A program made the translations under genes and the position numbers. Shown in pieces: positions 30,180 through 38,974 of a DNA stretch of 61,488 bases (the stretch's first letter is position 1; each line of letters starts with the position of its first letter). This stretch comes from Bdellovibrio sp. (lineage in GTDB: Bacteria; Bdellovibrionota; Bacteriovoracia; Bacteriovoracales; Bacteriovoracaceae), in the NCBI GenBank assembly GCA_020720455.1, contig DYOQ01000010.1:1-61488 (forward strand). Reading direction: 5' to 3'. The notes under the pieces are model-generated. The model had not been told where the DNA came from. It saw only the letters and a program-made list of their open reading frames with translations, and did not search any database.

Positions 30180-31202
30180 TTATAAGAAAATTTCTCGGTG
30201 TAGTTTGATTAGAAAAAAATCTAATTCATCTTTTTTAATTTGATACTCTTTTTTTTCTCCGACTACCGATACCTGGTATCCATCCTTAGATTCTTGGTAG
30301 GTGATTGACCTAATAGGAATCTTGCTATTGCTTGTAATTAAAGTTCCAACATCGTTTGCATTTGATGAATTAAGAATACGAATAGGAATGTCTTGCGCTT
30401 TAATTGGCCCCATCGCTTTTGGGTGAATACATTTTGCTCCAAGATTAGAAAGAGTTTCCATCTCAGCATGGGTAATAGTTCGAATGACAGAAGCCTCTTT
30501 AACAATTGTTGGATCAGCAGTCATAATTCCTGGAACTGTTTTCCAAAGTTGGATTTCATTTGCACTAATAGCGCTTCCAATGATTGCTGCTGTATAATCT
30601 GAACCTTCTAGTCCAAGTGTAGTTGTTTCACCATTTAGAGTCGAGCCGAGAAATCCTTGAGTGATAAAGACCCTCTCACTGTCTATTATTTTTTTAACTG
30701 CCTCTTTAATTTGTGGATTGGTCTTTTCAAAGAGTACTGAAGCGTTGGAAAAGTTCTCATCCGTCTTTATCATTGATCTTGCATCAATTAGGATAGACGG
30801 GATTTTTTGATCATTTAAAATTTTTTCCATTATGGTAGAAGATATTAATTCTCCATATGCAATAATTCGGTCCTGTTCTTTTAGTAATAATTGTTTAGGC
30901 CCTTGTGAACAGAGTGATTCGATTTCATGCTTTAGTGATTCTAAGAGCATGTCTAGCTTTTTAAACTGAGCAAGTTTTTGATGGCCGTTTTTTATTTCAC
31001 CATATATCGCCATTGCTTCTTTGTAGTTTTGATTTTTTGCCGCAGTAAAACAGTTGAGTAGTTTTTTTGTTGTCTTTCCTGCAGCAGAGAAAACGAGTAC
31101 TAGTTTTTTTTCATTATTATGGAGGTTGGTAATAATGCTAGATACTCTTTTTATTGCAACACTATCTTCGATTGATGTGCCTCCAAATTTTGCAACGATC
31201 AT
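30180..31202 (-). CDS. lysC: Aspartokinase, short form
   Basis: This enzyme phosphorylates aspartate, the first step to lysine, threonine, methionine and diaminopimelate. KFGGTSIEDS at residue 5 is the catalytic opening. GLEGSDYTAA near 200 and LWKTVPGIMTADP near 222 are the kinase and substrate motifs. The protein has 340 residues, and after the kinase domain (about 295 residues) only about 45 remain. The tandem ACT domains that give feedback inhibition by lysine or threonine in most aspartokinases are therefore mostly missing. GGAG six bases before the ATG at 31202 decides the start over an ATG twelve bases upstream. It is 17 bases downstream of asd, in one operon. Confidence 0.92.
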   Translation of the reverse strand: MIVAKFGGTSIEDSVAIKRVSSIITNLHNNEKKLVLVFSAAGKTTKKLLNCFTAAKNQNYKEAMAIYGEIKNGHQKLAQFKKLDMLLESLKHEIESLCSQGPKQLLLKEQDRIIAYGELISSTIMEKILNDQKIPSILIDARSMIKTDENFSNASVLFEKTNPQIKEAVKKIIDSERVFITQGFLGSTLNGETTTLGLEGSDYTAAIIGSAISANEIQLWKTVPGIMTADPTIVKEASVIRTITHAEMETLSNLGAKCIHPKAMGPIKAQDIPIRILNSSNANDVGTLITSNSKIPIRSITYQESKDGYQVSVVGEKKEYQIKKDELDFFLIKLHREIFL

Positions 31203-31219
31203 GGTATTCTCCATTTGGC

Positions 31220-32251
31220 CTAGATAGATATAATTTTAGTTTTTACACAGTATTCAGCATTAAGGATTGACCCTCCAGCTGCACCTCTTATTGTATTGTG
31301 TCCTAGTGCTACTAGTTTATAATCAAGAATAGAGCATGGCCTTAGACGGCCAATTGAGATGGCCATTGTGTTATCACTGAAGATATCTAATTTTGGTTGT
31401 GGCCTATTGTTTGCGGTAAAAAGATTGTAGAGTTTTTTTGGCGCAAAAGGGAGGCCCATATTTGTTGTTATTGAAGAAAAATCATTATAACAATTTTCAA
31501 TCTCTTGAATTGTCGCTTTCTTTTTTGTTTTTAGGGATACGGTAACAGTATGCCCATCAAATACTGGTACTCTATTACAGTGGGCACTTGCGCAGATCTC
31601 GTCAAAAACGATGGTGCTATTTTTAACTGTCCCCAATATTTTTTTTATTTCAGTTTCAACTTTTTGCTCCTCACCATCAATAAAAGGAATGACATTATTC
31701 ATTATGTCGTTAGCACTAGGGCCAGGATATCCAGCACCGCTAATCGCTTGCATCGAGGTAACGATTAGCTCTGTGATTTGATATTTTTGATGAATAGGGT
31801 ATATTGCAAGGGCCAAAACGGTAGTCGTGCAGTTGGCATTTGTCACAATGAAGTTTTTTGGATCTATTATTTGTAAATGATCAGCGTTAATTTCAGGAAT
31901 CAGAATTGGGGATCGTTCGCTCATTCGGTGATTTTTACTATTGCTAAAAATGTAGTGGCCATTTTTAGCATAGAGTTTTTCAACGTCGCCAGCAACAGAA
32001 GAATCAAGAGCTGAAAAAACAATTTGAGAATTTAATTTTTCATCGCAATTTTTTATGATGATGTTTCGAACTCTTTCTGGGATTGGTGTTATCTCTCTCC
32101 AGTTTGTACAGCTCTCGTATGTTTTACCTGCTGAATTTGATGACGCTGTAATCTCTGATATTTCAAACCATGGGTGGTTATCTAGTAATGCTACAAACTT
32201 TTGGCCTACTGCCCCTGTTCCACCAAGAATTGCCACTTTTATTTTTTTCAA
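31220..32251 (-). CDS. asd: Aspartate-semialdehyde dehydrogenase
   Basis: This enzyme reduces aspartyl phosphate to aspartate semialdehyde with NADPH. Motifs seen are GGTGAVGQKFVALL near residue 10, the active-site Cys in TNANCTTTVLA near 143, and ISGAGYPGP and SAHCNRVPVFDGH near 172 and 228. The ISGAGYPG pattern belongs to the archaeal/fungal branch of the family, not the usual proteobacterial one. The frame is open upstream to an ATG at 32308, but AGAGGG five bases before a TTG at 32251 fits both the family start (KKIKVAILGGTG) and the promoter position. The product is 343 residues. It is first in the asd-lysC operon. Confidence 0.92.
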   Translation of the reverse strand: MKKIKVAILGGTGAVGQKFVALLDNHPWFEISEITASSNSAGKTYESCTNWREITPIPERVRNIIIKNCDEKLNSQIVFSALDSSVAGDVEKLYAKNGHYIFSNSKNHRMSERSPILIPEINADHLQIIDPKNFIVTNANCTTTVLALAIYPIHQKYQITELIVTSMQAISGAGYPGPSANDIMNNVIPFIDGEEQKVETEIKKILGTVKNSTIVFDEICASAHCNRVPVFDGHTVTVSLKTKKKATIQEIENCYNDFSSITTNMGLPFAPKKLYNLFTANNRPQPKLDIFSDNTMAISIGRLRPCSILDYKLVALGHNTIRGAAGGSILNAEYCVKTKIISI

Positions 32252-32279
32252 ATTATCCCTCTCAATATAGGAAGTTAAT

Positions 32280-32308
32280 TTTATATCAACTGTTTGTAAT
32301 TTTGTCAC
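32280..32308 (-). promoter_or_regulatory. Sigma-70 promoter for asd-lysC
   Basis: On the minus strand GTGACA (opposite 32303-32308) and TATAAA (opposite 32280-32285) are separated by seventeen bases. It lies about 30 bases upstream of the TTG start of asd and overlaps the promoter for dapA on the other strand. Confidence 0.6.
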
Positions 32309-32322
32309 GCTAGCTATATAAA
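32294..32322 (+). promoter_or_regulatory. Sigma-70 promoter for the dap operon
   Basis: TTGTAA (32294-32299) and TATAAA (32317-32322) are spaced by seventeen bases, about 58 bases before the dapA start. The -35 element overlaps the spacer of the divergent asd promoter, so the two cannot easily be occupied at once. Confidence 0.6.
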
Positions 32323-32379
32323 TGGAAAGAGTGTACTATTTAAATCGTATTATCGATAACAGAAGTGGAGCTTTTATTT

Positions 32380-33270
32380 ATGAAGAGTTTTTTAGAAGGT
32401 GTCTATACTGCGCTAGTGACTCCTTTTAATGAAGATGGTAGCGTTGATTATGTAAGTTTTCGAAAACTTCTTAAGCAGCAACACGCTTCTAATATATCAG
32501 GAGTGGTAGTTTGTGGAACGACTGGTGAGACATCGACACTAACTGAGTCAGAAAAAAGCGAACTAATTAAGTTAACCATTGATGAATTTAAAGGGGTGGC
32601 CCCAGTTATTGCAGGTGTTGGAAGTAATTCGACTGTTCAGACTATTGAGAATGCAAAACATGCTGCTACGTTTGGTGTAGATGGACTTCTTGTCGTTACT
32701 CCATATTATAATAAACCAACTCCTGCTGGGATGTATCACCATTTTAAAGCAGTAGCAGATGCACTACCTGCTCTGCCAATTGTTCTTTATGATGTGCCAT
32801 CTCGTACCGGAGTTTCCATACCGGTTTCAACTGTAATTGAGCTTGCAACAAGTTGTAAAAATATTATTGGGATTAAAGATGCAACAGGGAATTTAGGTAG
32901 GGTTACAGAGATCGTAGGAGCTCTTCCTGCGTTTAAAGTTACACTTGGTGAAGATGCACTTTTCTTACCATCTTTAGTTGTTGGAGCGTGTGGGGTAATA
33001 AGTGTTGCCTCTAACGTGATCCCAGTAGAGTTTTTAGAGATATATAAAAGTTTAAAAAATGGAAAACTAAAAAGAGCAAAAGAGTTGCATACTAGGCTAT
33101 ATCCATTCCTCGGCGCGCTATTTATTGAGAGCAATCCAATTCCTGTTAAAGTGATGCTTGCTCAACTTGGAGTAATTAAGTCTGATAACGTAAGATTACC
33201 ACTAGTTAAAATTTCGAAATCTAATGCTGAGAAGTTACTGGCAAGCGCACGTGAGATTGGTGTGATATGA
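32380..33270 (+). CDS. dapA: 4-hydroxy-tetrahydrodipicolinate synthase
   Basis: DapA condenses pyruvate with aspartate semialdehyde, the first committed step to diaminopimelate and lysine. The 296-residue barrel shows GVVVCGTTGETSTL near residue 39, the Tyr of LVVTPYYNKP near 107 and the Schiff-base Lys in GIKDATGNL near 162. GGAG precedes the ATG at 32380 by ten bases; an in-frame GTG at 32365 overlaps that sequence and is rejected. It is first of a four-gene operon and overlaps dapB by four bases. Confidence 0.95.
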   Translation: MKSFLEGVYTALVTPFNEDGSVDYVSFRKLLKQQHASNISGVVVCGTTGETSTLTESEKSELIKLTIDEFKGVAPVIAGVGSNSTVQTIENAKHAATFGVDGLLVVTPYYNKPTPAGMYHHFKAVADALPALPIVLYDVPSRTGVSIPVSTVIELATSCKNIIGIKDATGNLGRVTEIVGALPAFKVTLGEDALFLPSLVVGACGVISVASNVIPVEFLEIYKSLKNGKLKRAKELHTRLYPFLGALFIESNPIPVKVMLAQLGVIKSDNVRLPLVKISKSNAEKLLASAREIGVI

Positions 33271-33962
33271 GAGTCGCACTTATTGGATCAAATGGAAAAG
33301 TTGGAAGATTGCTACAATCACTTTTAAGTGGTTCGGAGAATGAGCTATTTGTAAAGATTGAAGCAAATGTTGATTATAACGCTATTGAAGCACGACTAAA
33401 AAAGTGTGATGTAGTAATAGATTTTTCAACACCAACAGGGCTGGAACATTTTTTAGATGAAGCAACCGTGAGAGGTGTCAGAATTCCTCTTGTAACTGGG
33501 ACTACGGGGTTATCTAAATTTATTAAGGATAAGCTAGAAATTTATTCAAAAGAGGCCCCAGTCCTTGTTGAGAGTAATATGAGTATTGGTGCAAATATTC
33601 TTTTTCTCATTACTCAAGAAGTATCAAAAATTTTATCGAAGGATCTAAATTTTGTAGCTAAAATTTTAGATGTTCATCATGTACATAAAAAAGATTCTCC
33701 AAGTGGTACGGCCATTACTCTTTTTGATATTATAAAAAAGCATTCTAATTTAATAAAATCAAAAGAAGAGTCAATTGAATCAAAAAGAGAGGGCGAAGTC
33801 GTTGGTTATCACTCTGTAAAATTTATTTCAAATGGTGAAGAGATTGAGGTGAATCATCTTGCGAAGGATCGGATTATTTTTGCAAAAGGTGCAATCGTCG
33901 CCGCACAAATGATTCAAGGAAGAGGGCCTGGTATTTATGGGATGAAGGATGTCTTATTATGA
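33267..33962 (+). CDS. dapB: 4-hydroxy-tetrahydrodipicolinate reductase
   Basis: DapB reduces the DapA product with NAD(P)H. The 231-residue protein has the nucleotide-binding GSNGKVGRLL near residue 7, DFSTPTGLEHFL near 52, VTGTTGLS near 79 and the catalytic DVHHVHKKDSPSGTA near 133-147. It is slightly shorter than E. coli DapB (273 residues). The start overlaps the dapA stop (ATGA), and its own stop overlaps the next start in the same way. Confidence 0.95.
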   Translation: MRVALIGSNGKVGRLLQSLLSGSENELFVKIEANVDYNAIEARLKKCDVVIDFSTPTGLEHFLDEATVRGVRIPLVTGTTGLSKFIKDKLEIYSKEAPVLVESNMSIGANILFLITQEVSKILSKDLNFVAKILDVHHVHKKDSPSGTAITLFDIIKKHSNLIKSKEESIESKREGEVVGYHSVKFISNGEEIEVNHLAKDRIIFAKGAIVAAQMIQGRGPGIYGMKDVLL

Positions 33963-34648
33963 TAGAGCTGAAGGTTGAAGGGAAATTTTACGACTTAGCA
34001 AAAAGTGTAAATGGTGTTCCTATTAAGGGTGCAAAATTTGGCAAGGGAAAAAGAGTTATCTTTTTGGTCGCAGGTGCTCATGGCGATGAGGTTGAAGGGA
34101 TAAATCTTGTAAATATGCTTGTTGCTAATTACTTAACGAAACAAATTTTGTCCCCAGAAATATCTGTAGTTGTTATTCCAATTATCAATCCAGATGGAAA
34201 TATTGCTAATAAAAGGTGGAATGCTAATGGGATTGACCTAAATCGCAATATGCCAACAGCTGATTGGACTGCTGAAATTTTAAATCCACGTTATCCTCCG
34301 GGCCCAGCTGCTGCTAGCGAGCCAGAGTCAAAATTTATGGTTGAGTTAATAGAAATTTACAAACCGTTTTTTATTTTTAGTATGCATAGTTATAAACTGG
34401 ATATGATTAACACTAATGGTGACTGTTTAGGGGTTGAACATATTCTTCATAAAAAAACAGGACTTAAGATAGAGGCGGATATTGGTTATCCGGTTCCAGG
34501 TTCACTTGGAACTTATGCGGCAATAGATAAAGGAATTCCGACGATTACTTATGAGTTGCTTAGAGATGGTAGTGATCAAAAATATTTAGAAAAAAATAGA
34601 GATGCAATTATCGAATCGTTACATTACTTGGCCACATTGGAGAGATGA
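33959..34648 (+). CDS. M14-type zinc carboxypeptidase/deacylase in the dap operon
   Basis: This 229-residue protein belongs to the M14 carboxypeptidase/succinylglutamate-desuccinylase superfamily. Zinc ligands are His and Glu of AGAHGDEVEG near residue 41 and His of FSMHSYK near 141. NPDGN and GIDLNRN are the substrate-arginine segment, and the catalytic Glu is probably in TYELLRDG near residue 200. It overlaps dapB and dapD by four bases or fewer on each side, so it is made with them. No dapE is present in the window. It could remove succinate from N-succinyl-diaminopimelate or cleave diaminopimelate-containing muropeptides like MpaA; the choice is inference. Confidence 0.82.
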   Translation: MIELKVEGKFYDLAKSVNGVPIKGAKFGKGKRVIFLVAGAHGDEVEGINLVNMLVANYLTKQILSPEISVVVIPIINPDGNIANKRWNANGIDLNRNMPTADWTAEILNPRYPPGPAAASEPESKFMVELIEIYKPFFIFSMHSYKLDMINTNGDCLGVEHILHKKTGLKIEADIGYPVPGSLGTYAAIDKGIPTITYELLRDGSDQKYLEKNRDAIIESLHYLATLER

Positions 34649-35475
34649 TGTTTGAGGTTAACAAAGTTACAGCATGGTTGAATATTATAGAAAAATCTTT
34701 TCAAGATATGCCAATTACTCCTTCGCAAGAACTTGAAGAGGCGTTTAAGGGAATCGTTGATGGCCTTGATAGAGGCAAAATAAGAGTTGCATCGAAAGAT
34801 AGTGGAAAGTGGGTGGTTAATCAGTGGGCCAAAAAAGCGATACTTCTTTATTTTAAATATTCGAAGAATGAATCAAGTAGTGTGGGCCCATTTAATTATT
34901 TTGATAAAATACCTCTGAAAAGAGTTCAGGCAGAGTTTAGGGCCGTACCACCGTCTACTGTTCGTTATGGTGCGTTTGTCGCTCCTGGAGCGATTTTAAT
35001 GCCAAGTTATGTTAATATCGGAGCGTATGTTGATAGCGGAACAATGGTTGATACCTGGGCAACTGTTGGTTCTTGTGCTCAGATTGGAAAAAATGTTCAT
35101 CTTTCGGGCGGAGTGGGAATAGGAGGAGTGCTTGAGCCGTTGCAGAGTTCTCCTGTTATTATTGAAGATGGCGCTTTTATTGGAAGCAGGGCCGTTATTG
35201 TTGAGGGTGCTATTGTGGAAGAAAGGGCGGTGCTTGGTGCAAACGTAGTCATTACAGGAAGTAGTAAAATAATTGATGTAACAGGAAATGAACCAGTTGT
35301 TTATTCAGGTAGAGTTCCCAAAAATTCTGTTGTTATACCTGGAACATACCCTAAAAATTTTAAGGCCGGAGAGTTTGGAGTTCCTTGTGCTTTAATTATA
35401 GGTCAAAGAAGTGCAAAGACAGATTTGAAAACCAGTCTCAATGATGTACTTCGAGATTTTGATATTGTTTGTTAA
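34648..35475 (+). CDS. dapD: Tetrahydrodipicolinate N-succinyltransferase
   Basis: DapD transfers succinyl from succinyl-CoA to tetrahydrodipicolinate. The 275-residue protein has the DapD N-terminal helices, then VPPSTVRYGAFV near residue 103. A left-handed beta-helix of hexapeptide repeats follows (GAYVDSGTMVDTWATVGSCAQIG, in part), with GGVGIGGVLEP near 155. Two ATGs are adjacent; GGAG is five bases before the second (34648), which is preferred. Its presence means the organism uses the succinylase route to diaminopimelate. It is last in the operon and converges with a PilZ gene with one base between stops. Confidence 0.95.
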   Translation: MFEVNKVTAWLNIIEKSFQDMPITPSQELEEAFKGIVDGLDRGKIRVASKDSGKWVVNQWAKKAILLYFKYSKNESSSVGPFNYFDKIPLKRVQAEFRAVPPSTVRYGAFVAPGAILMPSYVNIGAYVDSGTMVDTWATVGSCAQIGKNVHLSGGVGIGGVLEPLQSSPVIIEDGAFIGSRAVIVEGAIVEERAVLGANVVITGSSKIIDVTGNEPVVYSGRVPKNSVVIPGTYPKNFKAGEFGVPCALIIGQRSAKTDLKTSLNDVLRDFDIVC

Positions 35476-35476
35476 C

Positions 35477-36232
35477 TTAAGATTTTTTTTTATATCGCTC
35501 AGCTAAACGTCTATTTCGCTCTTCTATCTCTTTTGATGTTACGTTGATCTGTTTAAAGAGATCTTCTTCCGTCTGTCCCAGAAGATCTATGAAACATACA
35601 CCGACAAAAAGTTTCGAACTATCTTCTTTATCTTGCCACGCGGAGGCAATATTTGCTCTATTAATAAGGTACTCTTTATCATTGAACGTAACTGTGCAGT
35701 TAAAAAAAGTTCGATCTTTTTGAAAACTCTCTTCCATTGCTTTTGGAACGACAAAACAGAGACCGCCACTAGAGAGATCAACGCAAGGATACTCTTTTTT
35801 ATCTATGTTAATTGTTAATTTTACCCATTCGCCTTGTTTTATTCTAAAATCACCACGCTGCTGGCCCTTATATAAAGTATTTTTAACTTCTAAAGAGTAC
35901 TCTTTGCTCTCGCTGTCATATTGTAAAAATGAGGTTGAGAAAAAATAGAATCTTCCAAGTGTTACTCTGAAAAAAATTTCACTATCAACTTTTTTTGATT
36001 TCTTAAAACTTGCCAGAAGTTTACCTTTTGCTTTAAAGTATAATTTTGACGTAGTGACGTCAAAGCTGATTATATCGTACTCTTCTGCAAGGGCCCTTCT
36101 CTCTCTTTGTGTCCATATTAGGATGGTTTTGTCTTCTTGCTTTGTTACTTTGTTGATAATCTCAGTAGTTTCTCCCGGTGAAATCTCTCCAAAATAGTAT
36201 TTCTTATTATCATCTACATTTTCGTTATCCAT
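35477..36232 (-). CDS. Two-domain PilZ protein, paralogue of the one at 5350
   Basis: This 251-residue protein has an N-terminal beta-rich domain and a PilZ domain with RGDFR near residue 134 and DLSSGG near 159. The linker FFRVTLGRFYFF matches FFRTTLGQYKFF of the 5350-6063 protein, which shows duplication. The start at ATG 36232 is preferred over an upstream TTG because the TTG lacks a ribosome-binding sequence; the ATG has only a weak AGG. The C-terminal 25 residues are a charged helix. A c-di-GMP-dependent effector with unknown target. Confidence 0.8.
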   Translation of the reverse strand: MDNENVDDNKKYYFGEISPGETTEIINKVTKQEDKTILIWTQRERRALAEEYDIISFDVTTSKLYFKAKGKLLASFKKSKKVDSEIFFRVTLGRFYFFSTSFLQYDSESKEYSLEVKNTLYKGQQRGDFRIKQGEWVKLTINIDKKEYPCVDLSSGGLCFVVPKAMEESFQKDRTFFNCTVTFNDKEYLINRANIASAWQDKEDSSKLFVGVCFIDLLGQTEEDLFKQINVTSKEIEERNRRLAERYKKKS

Positions 36233-36323
36233 AGGTTGCCTAGAGGTGTAAAAATTAGTAAAAACTAACAACGGTATAGTTTAATATTGCCCGATTTTTT
36301 CTTTTTTTTCAATTGGAGATGTT

Positions 36324-38969
36324 ATGTCAGAGAAACCAGAAACAGTGTATTTGAAAGATTATAAAGCGCCAGCGTATTCAATCTCAGATGTATTTCTTAC
36401 GTTTGATCTAGATGATAATGCGACGCTGGTAACTTCTGAGATGAGAGTTTTTAGAAATAAAAATGTCTCAACCACAGACCTAGAACTTGTTGGTGAGCAG
36501 CTTAAGTTTGTTTCTGCTAAGTTAGATGGTAAAGATCTTGATACCAAAAGATTTCAGGTTAATGATCTTGGGTTTAAGCTTATTGGCCCACCTGAGAGTT
36601 TTACTCTGACAATTCAGAATAAAATTGATCCAGCAAGTAATAAGGCACTTGAGGGGCTTTATAAATCGAGTGGAATTTTTTGTACTCAAAATGAGCCAGA
36701 AGGTTTTAGGAGAATTACATATTTTATTGATCGGCCTGATGTTATGGCAAAATTTAAGACCAAGATTATAGCGAACAAAAAAAATTATCCGGTACTTCTT
36801 TCGAATGGCAACTTAGTTGAAAGCGGAGATCTTGCTGAGGGTAAGCATTTTTGTATGTGGCAAGACCCTTTTGCCAAACCATCTTATCTCTTTGCGCTAG
36901 TAGCTGGCGATTTAGGTGTCGTAAAAGATAAGTTTGTAACTATGAAAAATCGTAAGATTGATCTCTTTATCTACTCTGATAAAGGTAATGAGTCAAAATG
37001 TCTTTATGCTATGGAGGCGCTAAAGAGGTCGATGAAGTGGGATGAGGAGCGCTTTGGTCTAGAGTATGATCTAGACTGTTACATGATCGTTGCAGTTGAT
37101 TCGTTTAATATGGGCGCAATGGAGAATAAAGGGTTAAATGTTTTTAACTCAGCATATGTTTTGGCGGATGCGAAAACGGCAACTGATGACAATTTTATGG
37201 GTGTAGAGGCAGTGATTGGCCATGAGTATTTTCATAACTGGACAGGTAATAGAGTAACTTGTCGAGATTGGTTTCAGTTAACATTAAAAGAGGGGTTAAC
37301 TGTTTTTAGAGATCAAGAGTTTTCATCAGATTTGCACTCTCGTGCCGTTGAAAGAATTGATAATATTGATAAGCTTAAAACGCGGCAGTTTATTGAAGAT
37401 GCAGGCCCAAATGCTCATCCAATTCGTCCGGCATCATACATGGAAATTAACAATTTTTATACGATGACTGTTTATGAAAAAGGGTCTGAAGTAATCAGAA
37501 TGATTCATACAATTTTAGGAGAGACTGGGTTTCAAAAAGGGATGAAAAAATATTTTGAGCTTTTCGATGGTAAAGCAGTAACTACAGATGATTTTCTTTA
37601 TGCTATGTCGAGCGCAAATGGATATGATTTTGAACATTTTATTAATTGGTATAATCAAGCAGGAACTCCCGTTGTCGATGTACAAATGGATTATAACGAA
37701 TCATCTAAAACGATTAAGCTAACTTTAGCGCAGAGTTGTCCAGCAACTCCTGGCCAAGAGACAAAGTTGCCATTTTTTATTCCATTTAAAATAGGGTTGT
37801 TAGATCAAAGTGGAAAAGATATTAAGCTAACATTGAAAGGTGATGTTAATAGTAGAAGATTAAGAAGTAGTGATGGCGTTTTATTTCTTAGAGATCAAAA
37901 GGAGAGTTTTGAGTTTGAGAATATAAAATCGAGACCTGTTTTATCGCTAAATAGAGAGTTTTCTGCACCTGTAATTGTTAAGTATGATTATCTGGATCAA
38001 GAGTTGGCATTTTTAGCGGCCCACGATTCTAATGAGTACACAAGATTCAATGCGATTAGAAATCTTGCAATAAAGGAGATTAATAAAATTATAGATAGTA
38101 CTAATGGGCAAGCGTCATGGCCAATTGATAAGATTTATTTGAAGGCATATAAAGCAGTATTGGAAGATAAGAAAATTGACATGAGTTTTAAAGCAAGAGC
38201 ACTCTCTATTCCAACCGTGGAGGAGTTATTTAATTCTCAAGCTGTACTAAAGGTTGACGAGACGTACAGAGCAAGAAAACTTCTTAAAAATGCTATTGGT
38301 ACGGCATTAAAAGACATTTTGGTAACTATGTATAAACAACTTTCACCACCAACCAAATATCAGTTTTGCAAAGAGCAGGTTGGGAATAGGGAAGTAAAGG
38401 CCCAGGTTCTAAGCTTGATTATTGCTAGTGATGAAGAGTTAGGAATTAATCTTGCGCTAGCGCAGTTTGACTCTGCCAATAATATGACAGATGAAGCTAC
38501 CGCTTTGGCAGAGATTATCTTCTCATCAAGTTCTAAGAAAGATATCCCAATTAAAAAGTTTTATGCAAAGTGGAAGGATAACACTCTGGTTATTCAAAAA
38601 TGGTTGGCACTCCAAGCTTCTGCACCACTTGATACCACTCTTAAAAGAGTGATGGAATTAGAAAAAGATCCAGTTTACGACGCAAAAGTACCCAATCTCC
38701 TTAGGAGTGTTGTTGGCGCTTTTAGTAAGAATGGGTACTGCTTTCATAGGAAAGATGGGTCTGGTTATAAGTTTATCGCAGATAAAATTATTGAGATAGA
38801 TAAGCTTAATCCAAGTATGGGAGCGGCACTTAGTAGTTCTTTTGTTCTTTATAAAAAGTTCCCAGAAAATCTTAAGACGCTAGCAGAAAAAGAGCTAAGA
38901 AGAATTGTAGAGACAGCTGGATTGTCAAAGAATGCTTTTGAGATTGTTTCAAAAACGTTAAATGCGTAA
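36324..38969 (+). CDS. pepN: Aminopeptidase N
   Basis: This 881-residue M1-family aminopeptidase of the E. coli PepN type (870 residues) is a broad-specificity cytoplasmic enzyme that degrades peptides. The exopeptidase motif GAMENKGLNVFN lies near residue 263. The zinc motif HEYFHNW lies near 299, with the third ligand Glu in LKEGLTVFRDQEF. The catalytic Tyr is in MTVYEKGSEVI near 383. GGAGA precedes the ATG. It is divergent from the PilZ gene by about 90 bases and converges with the cyclase operon with five bases between stops. Confidence 0.95.
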   Translation: MSEKPETVYLKDYKAPAYSISDVFLTFDLDDNATLVTSEMRVFRNKNVSTTDLELVGEQLKFVSAKLDGKDLDTKRFQVNDLGFKLIGPPESFTLTIQNKIDPASNKALEGLYKSSGIFCTQNEPEGFRRITYFIDRPDVMAKFKTKIIANKKNYPVLLSNGNLVESGDLAEGKHFCMWQDPFAKPSYLFALVAGDLGVVKDKFVTMKNRKIDLFIYSDKGNESKCLYAMEALKRSMKWDEERFGLEYDLDCYMIVAVDSFNMGAMENKGLNVFNSAYVLADAKTATDDNFMGVEAVIGHEYFHNWTGNRVTCRDWFQLTLKEGLTVFRDQEFSSDLHSRAVERIDNIDKLKTRQFIEDAGPNAHPIRPASYMEINNFYTMTVYEKGSEVIRMIHTILGETGFQKGMKKYFELFDGKAVTTDDFLYAMSSANGYDFEHFINWYNQAGTPVVDVQMDYNESSKTIKLTLAQSCPATPGQETKLPFFIPFKIGLLDQSGKDIKLTLKGDVNSRRLRSSDGVLFLRDQKESFEFENIKSRPVLSLNREFSAPVIVKYDYLDQELAFLAAHDSNEYTRFNAIRNLAIKEINKIIDSTNGQASWPIDKIYLKAYKAVLEDKKIDMSFKARALSIPTVEELFNSQAVLKVDETYRARKLLKNAIGTALKDILVTMYKQLSPPTKYQFCKEQVGNREVKAQVLSLIIASDEELGINLALAQFDSANNMTDEATALAEIIFSSSSKKDIPIKKFYAKWKDNTLVIQKWLALQASAPLDTTLKRVMELEKDPVYDAKVPNLLRSVVGAFSKNGYCFHRKDGSGYKFIADKIIEIDKLNPSMGAALSSSFVLYKKFPENLKTLAEKELRRIVETAGLSKNAFEIVSKTLNA

Positions 38970-38974
38970 TTTGT

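Noticed and set aside
32251-32380. Lysine riboswitch in front of the dap or asd operon
   Set aside because: Both leaders are only about 20-50 bases from the promoters found here, far too short for a lysine riboswitch.
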